Below, in pieces: positions 6,423 through 13,896 of a stretch of 25,147 nt of DNA. This stretch comes from Sva-07 sp031426215. GTDB taxonomy: Bacteria; Actinomycetota; Acidimicrobiia; Acidimicrobiales; Ilumatobacteraceae. Position 1 is the stretch's first letter. Every line of letters begins with the position of its first letter. The notes under the pieces were generated by a model, which saw nothing but the letters and a program-made list of their open reading frames with translations, had not been told where the DNA came from and made no database searches. Made by a program: the position numbers and the translations under genes. The stretch covers positions 1 through 25,147 of the forward strand of contig JANPKU010000082.1 in assembly GCA_031426215.1 (NCBI GenBank). The letters run 5' to 3'.

Positions 6423-8226
6423 GACGACCCCGGTAGGGGTTCGCGTCGGTGCAGTTGCCGTCTTCGCCGAGTTCCTTGAGCAGGATCAGCACGTGACGAG
6501 CCGGCGTTGGCGGGACCGGTGAGGTCACGGATTCGGGGTCATTGGCGAACTTCGTCGATCCGAGCGGCGCTCCCCACGACTCGATCGTCGGCGGCACCGA
6601 TTCCGCATCGGAAGCGAAGAAGTCGAGCTGATACGGGCCGGTCTGCACGTCGACGGTGATCGCTTGCTGTGTGGGCGCGTCGAAGGTGACCACCAGACCG
6701 ACACCAGGTTTGCCACCCATGTAGCGAGATGAGTAGCAGACCGTCGGCCACGACGTGCTCGGGTCGCCGTCGGCGAGCGCCAGGACGGCGTCGCCGTCGT
6801 TCTCGGTGCCGTCGCCACCAGGGTCGTACGCCGTGACCGTGGCGATGGCCGCCGGGCCGACCGCTGCGGCTTGGTCAGCCGGGGGTGCGGTCGGCTCGGT
6901 GTCGGGCAGTGCCGTGGTGGACGTGACGGGATCGCCGCCGCCGAAGTTCGAATCGGTCCACAGCAATACGCCCACGACGAGGCCTGCCACGAGCAACAGT
7001 GCGACCATGGTGAATGCGGGCCGCCACTCCTGGGTCAGTCCCTTCGCCGGTTTGCCACGAAGCGCAGCTGCGGCTGGAGTGTGGTCCCGGTCGGTGACCC
7101 GATCCGCAATCGGGTCCGCCGTCTTCGTCGCCACCGCAGCAGTGAACGATGACGTGACGTGGGCGACTTCACCCGGAATCGGCTTGCGAACCGGGGGCGC
7201 GGTGGGCGTCGAGGTGCCAGCGATCGAGTCGAGTTCGCGGTCGAACGCATCGCCTGGGCGAGTGGAGCGTGCCCGATCCCCTGCCCGACCAGCAACGTCT
7301 GACGGTGCCCGTCGAAGACGCCGTCCGCCGAAGGGGCTGACCGGCGAATGTTCGTACGGGGTCGGATCGATCGCCGGCGGACCCTCTTTCGCAGCGTCTC
7401 GCAACGTCACCACCAGGTCGGCTCCTGTGGCCGGCCGTTGGGCCGGGTTGCGTGCCAGGAGTTGGTGGATGGTCACGACGAGCTTGGTCGGCAGGGTCGC
7501 ACGAAGGCGTGTCAGGTCGGTGGGATCGCGCTGAAGGCGAGCGAGGGCGGTGTCGGCATCGGTTTCACCGAGGAACGGCACACGGCCGGCGAGGCACTCG
7601 TACAGGACGAGGCCGAGTGAGTAGAGGTCGGCTCGGCCGTCGAGCTTCTTGCCGCGCACCTGCTCGGGCGACAGGTACTTGGCGGTGCCCATCATGATGT
7701 TGTCACTGGTCAGGTCGGCGTCGACCGACTGCAGCCCTTTGGCGATCCCGAAGTCGGTCAGCAGCACTCGTCCGTCAGACGTCATCATGATGTTGCCGGG
7801 TTTCACGTCGCGATGCACGAAGCCGGTGGTGTGCGCATGATCGAGCGCCGCAGCGACGCACGTGCCGATGTGACAGGTGAGTTCGGGGCTCAGACGCTTC
7901 TGGGTGTCGAGGACCTGGCGAAGGCTCTTGCCCTCGACCAGTTGCATCACGACGGCTTGGCGGCCGTCCTGCTCGAAGACATCGTGGACGGCCACGATGT
8001 TGGGATGGTTGAGGCTGGCTGCCGCGATCGCCTCCCGTCGGAACCGTTCCGCTACCACTGCATCGGATGCGAGTGACGGTTTCAGCCACTTCACTGCGAC
8101 CTTGCGATCGAGGGTGAGGTCGAGCGCCAGCCACACCTCAGCCATGCCACCTTGCGCGAGCATGCGCTGCAGTTCGTACCGCTGCGCGATGACGGTGTGG
8201 GTGGGGGGTGGAGCCGCAGCGGACAT
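6397..8226 (-). CDS. Membrane Ser/Thr protein kinase with extracellular discoidin-like domain
   Basis: 609 residues. A Hanks-type kinase domain covers about 17-280: glycine loop LAQGGMAEVW, catalytic Lys46 (AVK), Glu65, HRDVKPGN (138-145), DFG (158-160), SPE (186-188) and Asp200, all intact. A Pro/Arg-rich juxtamembrane linker follows, then one membrane span (about 403-423). The extracellular domain at about 455-609 starts AAIATVTAYDPGGDG and has a pattern like the C-terminal sugar-binding-type domain of mycobacterial MviN (Rv3910). In mycobacteria this chromosomal slot holds MurJ fused to a pseudokinase plus such a domain; here the MurJ part is missing and the kinase looks active. A TAGCGT box lies 12 bases before the ATG on the minus strand (8239-8244). 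It overlaps the sigma gene by 26 bases. Confidence 0.9.
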   Translation of the reverse strand: MSAAAPPPTHTVIAQRYELQRMLAQGGMAEVWLALDLTLDRKVAVKWLKPSLASDAVVAERFRREAIAAASLNHPNIVAVHDVFEQDGRQAVVMQLVEGKSLRQVLDTQKRLSPELTCHIGTCVAAALDHAHTTGFVHRDVKPGNIMMTSDGRVLLTDFGIAKGLQSVDADLTSDNIMMGTAKYLSPEQVRGKKLDGRADLYSLGLVLYECLAGRVPFLGETDADTALARLQRDPTDLTRLRATLPTKLVVTIHQLLARNPAQRPATGADLVVTLRDAAKEGPPAIDPTPYEHSPVSPFGGRRLRRAPSDVAGRAGDRARSTRPGDAFDRELDSIAGTSTPTAPPVRKPIPGEVAHVTSSFTAAVATKTADPIADRVTDRDHTPAAAALRGKPAKGLTQEWRPAFTMVALLLVAGLVVGVLLWTDSNFGGGDPVTSTTALPDTEPTAPPADQAAAVGPAAIATVTAYDPGGDGTENDGDAVLALADGDPSTSWPTVCYSSRYMGGKPGVGLVVTFDAPTQQAITVDVQTGPYQLDFFASDAESVPPTIESWGAPLGSTKFANDPESVTSPVPPTPARHVLILLKELGEDGNCTDANPYRGRLGDIAIVG

Positions 8227-8316
8227 GACTGGCGACGAACGCTAGCTGTGGTGAGCGGCGCGGGACCGTCAATCCGTCGGCGCGTACGAAGGTCGGCGGT
8301 CAGTGAGGCAGCGATG

Positions 8317-9252
8317 TCATGGCTGGGTGACCTGGAACGCGACACCGATCGTGCCGCGTCCGCCGTGCGTGCCGATCACCGGACCGATCTCGCCGATCAC
8401 GATGTCGCCGATGTCGATGTCGATGTCGTCGGAGTGAACGAGCATGTCGACGAAGAGGTCGACGTCGCTGCAGTCGGCGTGCAACACGGCCAGGTTCTCG
8501 ATCTTGCCGTGGTAGCTCTGGACCTTGTCGACGAGATGAGCCAATGCCTTCGATCGGGTGCGCTGTTTGCCCGCCTGCTCGACCACTCCGCCGGTGACCT
8601 CGATGATCGGCTTGATCGACAAGGCGGTGGCCAACAGTGCCTTGGCATTTCCGATGCGACCACCCTTCTTCAGGTTGTCGAGGGTGTCGAGAGCGCCGAA
8701 CACACGCGTCCGGTCGACGAGGTCATGGGCGAGCGCTTCGACGTCGTCGATGCCGGCGCCCTCGCGAGCCGATCGAGCGCACGCCAGCACGATCGTGCCG
8801 AGGCCCATGGTGAGCGTGCGGCTGTCGATCACCCGCACATCGAGCTCGATACCGACATCGTCGGTGACCGTGCGTGCGGCAAGTTGTGCTGACTGCATCG
8901 TGGCCGACAGCGCCGACGACAACGAGACGACCAGGACAGCGGTTGCACCGTTGGCGGCGGCCGTGCGGTACGCCTGCTCGAAGTGGCCCGGTGCGGGGGC
9001 GGCGGTCTCGGGCAGGGTGTCGGAATTCGCACAGCGCGTCCAGAACTCGGCAGCGGACAGTTCTTCGCGATCGATGAACTCCTCGTCGCCGAATCGGATC
9101 GTGAGCGGAACGATGCTGATGTCGAGATCGTCAGCGATCGCAACAGGAAGATCACAGGAGCTGTCGGTGACGACATGGACGGTGCCCAGGCGCCTGGCGT
9201 CGTTGCCGACGTCGTCTGACGAAGGGGAAGCCGGGGTCGTCGGGTCACTCAC
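8317..9252 (-). CDS. DegV family fatty-acid-binding protein
   Basis: 311 residues from GTG9252, which overlaps the DUF6049 stop as GTGA; the longer frame from 9351 would extend deep into the upstream gene. The family motif TDSSCDLP (residues 29-36) and a two-lobed DegV fold pattern are present, with GHFEQAY, DSRTLTMGLG and LDTLDNLKKGGRIG segments typical of the family. DegV proteins (FakB in Firmicutes) bind a fatty acid, often for phosphorylation by FakA. No FakA-like gene is in the window. A 90-base gap separates it from the kinase gene. Confidence 0.87.
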   Translation of the reverse strand: MSDPTTPASPSSDDVGNDARRLGTVHVVTDSSCDLPVAIADDLDISIVPLTIRFGDEEFIDREELSAAEFWTRCANSDTLPETAAPAPGHFEQAYRTAAANGATAVLVVSLSSALSATMQSAQLAARTVTDDVGIELDVRVIDSRTLTMGLGTIVLACARSAREGAGIDDVEALAHDLVDRTRVFGALDTLDNLKKGGRIGNAKALLATALSIKPIIEVTGGVVEQAGKQRTRSKALAHLVDKVQSYHGKIENLAVLHADCSDVDLFVDMLVHSDDIDIDIGDIVIGEIGPVIGTHGGRGTIGVAFQVTQP

Positions 9253-11567
9253 AGGGTGTCCGACTCTACTTTGCCAATGCTCGGGTGGCGTTCGCGACCG
9301 TCGCCGGCCAGTGCCGCTCGTCGTCGACTGCGCCAGTGCGTGAACCACCACGTCAGGAGCACGAGGACCAAACTGCCGGTGAGGACTTGGCCGAGCCCGG
9401 TGAGTGCGGTCACACGTGCGGTCAACGTGACCGGCTCGCCGAGCGCCTCGCCCGCCGGGGTCGAGACCACGAGGCTGATCGAGGAGGTCCCGTTCGCTTC
9501 CGCTTCGACCGGTACGACCACGCTGGTCTCGTCGAGCGGCCGCAACGTCAACCGCTGGTCACCTTGCGGGAACGTCACCTTGTTCGAATCGAATGAGACG
9601 ACGACGTCGAGGGGCTCGTCGAGCGTGTTCGTGATGCCGACTTGGATGGTCCCACTGCGTCCGGTGAGCGTGAAGGTGAACGGTTCGGGCAGCTGGACGG
9701 CCTGTTTCAGCGTGTCGGCCTCGCCCACGATCTCTGCCGCGGTGGCGTCGGCTTCGGCGTCGGAGTAACCCGTCGAGAACAAGGTGTCGAGTCGCTCGGA
9801 CCACACGTCGGTTCGCGGATCGTCGTCCGGCAGCATCGACGCTGCACTCGCCAGTTGCAACCCGACACGATCGAGGAGTTCGATGCGCGCTTCGAGCGAG
9901 GGGCCGGCGACGTCGGGAAGTTGGATCGTGACCGGTTCGCCGTCGTCGAGGAGCACGTCGGTGACCCCGGTGAGGGCGGACGCGGCACTGAAGCGGATTG
10001 CCGGCGTGGTCTCGGTGAGCTGCTCCATGGCGCTGATGAGCCGTGCGTCGGGACCTGCCAGATCGAGCGTGGTGAGGATACGGCTGCGCCGAGGAGGTGT
10101 GGAGGTGCGCCCAGGAGCCGACGCGTAGGACTCCGCAATCGAGTCGTCCTCAGCCTGCTCGACCAGCATCGCCGCGAGGGTCGCAACACCCCACTCGATC
10201 GGGGTCGATCTCGCCAGGATCTCGTCGGCGGCCTCGGTGCTGAGCTGTGATGCCAGAGGATCGACGATCAGGAACGGCAGCGTTCCGCCGTCCGGGAGTT
10301 CTGCCTCGACGAACTGATCGCTCGGGGGGAGATCGTCGCTGATCGAGTCCTCGTAGAGCGATGCCGGAATCACCACGAATCGAGTCCCGAGGTCGCGAAG
10401 GTGTTGGGCCCCGGCCGAACTCAACGGGTCGGTGGCAATCCACACGTCACGGCGCGACGGGGTGGAGGGCACGGCTTGGGTGAGGAGACTCTCACCGGCA
10501 GCGAGCAGCCGTGTGTAGGCCTCGCCTCGACCGACGGCGACGGCGGACGACACGTCGAGCGGAACGGTCGGCAGCGCGACGAACTCGTCGCCGGCGAGTG
10601 CGTTGGAAAGACGTTCGGAGCCACCGGGTGCTGCCGCGATGTCGGCGATCAACGTGGGAGGAACCTCCAATGTCACGGGTGATCCGATCGAGGCTGCCAA
10701 CTCGATCGCCAGGTCGACTCGAGCCCGTGCGAGGTCGACGGTCTCGTCGTCGGCGGTGAGTGGTGGGTCCGGCGTGACGCTGACCACCGAGAGATCGATC
10801 GGTGGTGGCACATCGACGTCGGCATCGACGGCACCGGCGAGGCGTTGGATCACGGTACCCGCAGTCGCGACGACCACGTTGGCTGCGGGATCGCCGAGCA
10901 GGAGTTGGACACGCAACGGGTGGATACCGGGCCGTTCGAGCTTCAGACGGGTCTCGACGCTGTCGACCACGTCGGTGCCGATGTCCAGGCTGATGTCGAC
11001 ACTGGCATCGTCGTTGCGTGTCATCAGCGGGCGGGCGTCGATCTCCACGCCGTCGACCGCATCGCCCAGTTCGTCGAACGCATCGGGCTCCAACTCACTG
11101 CCGACGAGCCCGGCCACGTCGTCGGGATCCTCGAGTGGGCCGTAGTTGACGACTCTGATGGTGAGCATCGGCAGGTCGACGACGACGGCCTCCGGAGCAG
11201 GTACGGGGACAGGTTCGGATCCGGGTGGTGCATCGGGATCGCCAGCGAGCGGTGGCGTCGGCTCTGGTGGGGGTGGCTCTGATGTCGGTGGCACGAGGAG
11301 GAATGGGTCGCCGGTGATCCCCGTGAGGATGTAGCGGAGCTCGATGTCACCGTTCGGATCGGTGGCGAACCGTTGCTGGACCAGTTCGAGACGTGCACCT
11401 CCCGGTTGGGGATTCTGCGCCGGAATCGGCGAGTGCGTCGGAGTCGCTCGGGTTGCCAGCGACGTCGCCGGCGAGGTTGCCAGGAACACGGCGACGGCGA
11501 CGGCGGCGAGACACTTCGGCCGACGGTTCCACCGGCGTTTCCCGGCGCGGTTGGTCACGCCGATCAT
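9249..11567 (-). CDS. DUF6049 family secreted/membrane protein
   Basis: 772 residues from ATG11567, which overlaps the GNAT stop as ATGA. A basic N-terminus followed by a hydrophobic stretch (about 19-38) is a signal peptide or anchor. A Pro-rich segment (about 100-140) comes next, then a large extracytoplasmic region, and a C-terminal membrane span (about 728-744) followed by the basic WRSRRRAAL. This is the topology of mycobacterial Rv3909, which sits in the same slot next to MviN and the CCA polymerase. Its function is unknown; proximity suggests a cell-envelope role. Confidence 0.78.
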   Translation of the reverse strand: MIGVTNRAGKRRWNRRPKCLAAVAVAVFLATSPATSLATRATPTHSPIPAQNPQPGGARLELVQQRFATDPNGDIELRYILTGITGDPFLLVPPTSEPPPPEPTPPLAGDPDAPPGSEPVPVPAPEAVVVDLPMLTIRVVNYGPLEDPDDVAGLVGSELEPDAFDELGDAVDGVEIDARPLMTRNDDASVDISLDIGTDVVDSVETRLKLERPGIHPLRVQLLLGDPAANVVVATAGTVIQRLAGAVDADVDVPPPIDLSVVSVTPDPPLTADDETVDLARARVDLAIELAASIGSPVTLEVPPTLIADIAAAPGGSERLSNALAGDEFVALPTVPLDVSSAVAVGRGEAYTRLLAAGESLLTQAVPSTPSRRDVWIATDPLSSAGAQHLRDLGTRFVVIPASLYEDSISDDLPPSDQFVEAELPDGGTLPFLIVDPLASQLSTEAADEILARSTPIEWGVATLAAMLVEQAEDDSIAESYASAPGRTSTPPRRSRILTTLDLAGPDARLISAMEQLTETTPAIRFSAASALTGVTDVLLDDGEPVTIQLPDVAGPSLEARIELLDRVGLQLASAASMLPDDDPRTDVWSERLDTLFSTGYSDAEADATAAEIVGEADTLKQAVQLPEPFTFTLTGRSGTIQVGITNTLDEPLDVVVSFDSNKVTFPQGDQRLTLRPLDETSVVVPVEAEANGTSSISLVVSTPAGEALGEPVTLTARVTALTGLGQVLTGSLVLVLLTWWFTHWRSRRRAALAGDGRERHPSIGKVESDTL

Positions 11568-12292
11568 CTCAGCGACCGTTCGAGGATCAGCAGCGATCCG
11601 GGTTGCAGCTCGAAGCCGACCGACTCGTACAACGAGAGTGCCGGGCGGTTGTCGGCCGCCGTGTTGACCATGGCGTCCACCACACCGCGACGCTGCATCC
11701 AACGAACGGCGTCATCGAGGAGCAGTTCGGCAAAGCCGCTGCGGCGCGCGCTCGGATCGACCGCGAGTCGTTGCACGTAGCCGGATCGCCCGGCGCGCCC
11801 GCTGATCGAGAATGCCACCATGCGTCCGTCGACGTGCACGCTGCGCGATCGATGAAAGGGGGTTGCGGTCATGATGTCAGCGAGTGCGGTGGTGTCGTTC
11901 GCCCACGGCGACGAGAAGGCTCGCCGATCGATCGCGGCCGCATCGGTCAGCATCGTGGGGCGAAGTCGTCTCAGTCGAATCGAGCCGCCCACTCTGACTC
12001 GTGTCGAGGTGGGCACCCTGTTGGTTCCATCGGCGAGCCGTCGCTGGAGCAGCGTCAGCGTGTCGGCCGTGTGGAACCCGGCGTCGAGGAACGGGGTGGT
12101 TGCGTTCGGGAAGAGTGCGCCGGTGCGCACCGTGAGTGCGCCTTGCCGGCTTGCTTCGTCGACCCAACCGGCGATGTCGATCTGGGTGGGCTCCATGTGG
12201 TGATCGAGCAGCACGAGGTGCGCGACGTGGTCGTCGTACGGCCATCTGCCCAGACGGGCCCGTGCGGGTCGTGCGGCCGCCAGACTGCTCAC
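11564..12292 (-). CDS. GNAT N-acetyltransferase, apparently double-domain
   Basis: 242 residues. The acetyl-CoA binding motif region YVQRLAVDPSARRSGFAELLLDDA is at about 172-195, and the usual terminal element YESVGFEL is at 222-229. The N-terminal half (about 20-88), ending AGFHTADTLTLLQRRL, looks like the remnant of a second GNAT fold, so the protein may be a tandem GNAT with one degenerate half. The GTG12292 start is supported by a TACCTT box 8 bases upstream (leaderless start). In mycobacteria a NUDIX hydrolase gene is at this place instead. It would be the first gene of the minus-strand run. Confidence 0.82.
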   Translation of the reverse strand: MSSLAAARPARARLGRWPYDDHVAHLVLLDHHMEPTQIDIAGWVDEASRQGALTVRTGALFPNATTPFLDAGFHTADTLTLLQRRLADGTNRVPTSTRVRVGGSIRLRRLRPTMLTDAAAIDRRAFSSPWANDTTALADIMTATPFHRSRSVHVDGRMVAFSISGRAGRSGYVQRLAVDPSARRSGFAELLLDDAVRWMQRRGVVDAMVNTAADNRPALSLYESVGFELQPGSLLILERSLR

Positions 12293-12300
12293 ACCCGTCG

Positions 12301-12306
12301 AAGGTA
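12301..12306 (-). promoter_or_regulatory. -10 box for a leaderless GNAT transcript
   Basis: On the minus strand TACCTT is followed after 8 bases by the GTG at 12292. This fits the actinobacterial TANNNT rule with transcription starting at or next to the start codon. It is divergent from the cca promoter 62 bases away. Confidence 0.5.
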
Positions 12307-12368
12307 CTCGGCAGTGGGCACTGCGTCGGCGTCACGACCCGGCGTCCTGCGTCGTCGGATCGTCGCCC

Positions 12369-12374
12369 TAGCCT
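12369..12374 (+). promoter_or_regulatory. -10 box for a leaderless cca transcript
   Basis: TAGCCT, then 6 bases, then GTG12381. No ribosome binding site is seen before the start, so a leaderless mRNA is likely. No clear -35 is seen. Confidence 0.55.
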
Positions 12375-12380
12375 TGCTGC

Positions 12381-13841
12381 GTGGTTCCCGAACGCCTCAC
12401 CCCTGTGCTGCGCGAGTTGGTACCCCTCGCCGAGCGCTTTCGGCGGTCCGGCCATCGCCTCTACCTGGTCGGTGGCACCGTTCGCGACATGTTCGTGGCG
12501 GCTGGGCGCGACGATTTCGATCTCGACCTGACCACCGACGCACGGCCGCCGGAGATCAAGCGGTGCCTCGAAGGGTGGGCCGACGCCATCTGGACCCAGG
12601 GCGAGAGGTTCGGAACGATCGGCGCACAGGTCCGCGACGTCACCACCGGCTTCGAACGGATCTACGAGATCACGACCTTTCGTGCCGAGGCCTACACCGA
12701 CGACTCGCGCAAGCCGCATGTGGTGTTCGCCGACGACATCGAGGCCGACCTGTCCCGACGTGATTTCACGATCAACGCCATGGCGCTCGAGTTGACCGGT
12801 GAGGACGGCACCCCCGCGCTCATCGATCCGTTCGACGGAGCGGTCGATCTGGCGACACGTGTACTGCGGACACCGATCGGGCCCGAGATCAGTTTCAGCG
12901 ACGACCCGCTGCGCATGTTGCGTGCAGCTCGGTTCATCGCCGGCTACCAACTCTCGCCCACGCCCGAGTTGGTCGAGGCGGTTCGCGATCTGGCACCACG
13001 GCTCGAGATCGTGTCTGCCGAACGCATCCGCCACGAACTCGACAAGCTGCTCGTGGTCGACCATCCGGCGGCCGGACTGTGGTTCCTCGTCGAGACCGGA
13101 CTTGCCGATCAGTTCCTGCCCGAGCTGCCGGCGATGCGTCTCGAGCACGATCCGATCCACCGCCACAAGGACGTGCTGACTCACTCGATCGCCGTCGTCG
13201 AGAACGTTCGGCCGGTGCACGAACACATCCCGAGCGGGGATCGGGAACCGTTGCCGTTCGACTTCCGGCTCACCCGACTCGCGGCGCTGTTCCATGACGT
13301 CGGCAAACCGCGCACCCGGGGTTACCTCGAGGGCAAGGGCACGACGTTCCACCACCACGACGCAGTCGGTGCTCGTATGACCCGTAAGCGCATGAACGCG
13401 CTTCGGTACTCGAACGACGACGTCGCCGCGGTGACCGAACTGGTCGCTCTGCACCTGCGGTTCCACACCTATTCGATGGGGTGGTCGGATTCGGCGGTAC
13501 GTCGTTACGTACGCGACGCCGGCGGGCTCCTCGCCGAACTCAACGTGCTGACGCGCTGCGACTGCACCACACGCAACGAGAAGAAGGCTGCCCGGCTGTC
13601 GAGGCGGATGGATGAACTGGAAGCGCGCATCGACGAACTGGGCGCTGCAGAAGAGCTGGCGGCGCTGCGACCGGAGCTCGACGGGAACGCCGTGATGGCG
13701 CACCTCGGCATCGGTGCCGGGCGCGAGGTCGGCGAGGCGATGAAGTTCTTGATGGACATCCGCCTCGACGAGGGTGTCCTGGGCGACGACGAGATCCGCA
13801 AACGGCTCGATGCGTGGTGGTCCACCCGCTCGACGACATGA
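12381..13841 (+). CDS. pcnA: CCA tRNA nucleotidyltransferase (PcnA type)
   Basis: 486 residues, class II nucleotidyltransferase that adds or repairs the 3' CCA of tRNAs. The signature LVGGTVRDMF is at residues 29-38, the catalytic DFDLDL at 45-50 (metal ligands Asp47 and Asp49), and RRDFTINAMA at 126-135. A C-terminal HD domain shows LFHDVGKP at about 303-310, as in the long actinobacterial and E. coli-type enzymes. The GTG start is favoured by the -10 box 6 bases upstream. It is divergent from the GNAT gene, as pcnA is from the corresponding mycobacterial operon. Confidence 0.95.
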   Translation: MVPERLTPVLRELVPLAERFRRSGHRLYLVGGTVRDMFVAAGRDDFDLDLTTDARPPEIKRCLEGWADAIWTQGERFGTIGAQVRDVTTGFERIYEITTFRAEAYTDDSRKPHVVFADDIEADLSRRDFTINAMALELTGEDGTPALIDPFDGAVDLATRVLRTPIGPEISFSDDPLRMLRAARFIAGYQLSPTPELVEAVRDLAPRLEIVSAERIRHELDKLLVVDHPAAGLWFLVETGLADQFLPELPAMRLEHDPIHRHKDVLTHSIAVVENVRPVHEHIPSGDREPLPFDFRLTRLAALFHDVGKPRTRGYLEGKGTTFHHHDAVGARMTRKRMNALRYSNDDVAAVTELVALHLRFHTYSMGWSDSAVRRYVRDAGGLLAELNVLTRCDCTTRNEKKAARLSRRMDELEARIDELGAAEELAALRPELDGNAVMAHLGIGAGREVGEAMKFLMDIRLDEGVLGDDEIRKRLDAWWSTRSTT

Positions 13842-13884
13842 CGCTGCGCGACAGAGATGCCCTGGTCGGCAGGATCCACAGCGA

Positions 13885-13890
13885 TACCTT
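13885..13890 (+). promoter_or_regulatory. -10 box for a leaderless GGDEF-EAL transcript
   Basis: TACCTT, then 6 bases (GAGAAA), then GTG13897. It lies in the 55-base gap after cca, so the GGDEF-EAL gene probably has its own promoter. Confidence 0.55.
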
Positions 13891-13896
13891 GAGAAA

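Noticed and set aside
11877..13703. 608-codon minus-strand open frame opposite cca
   Set aside because: It covers a well-defined CCA nucleotidyltransferase on the other strand; its protein is low-complexity, rich in Arg/Gly/Val, with no domain.
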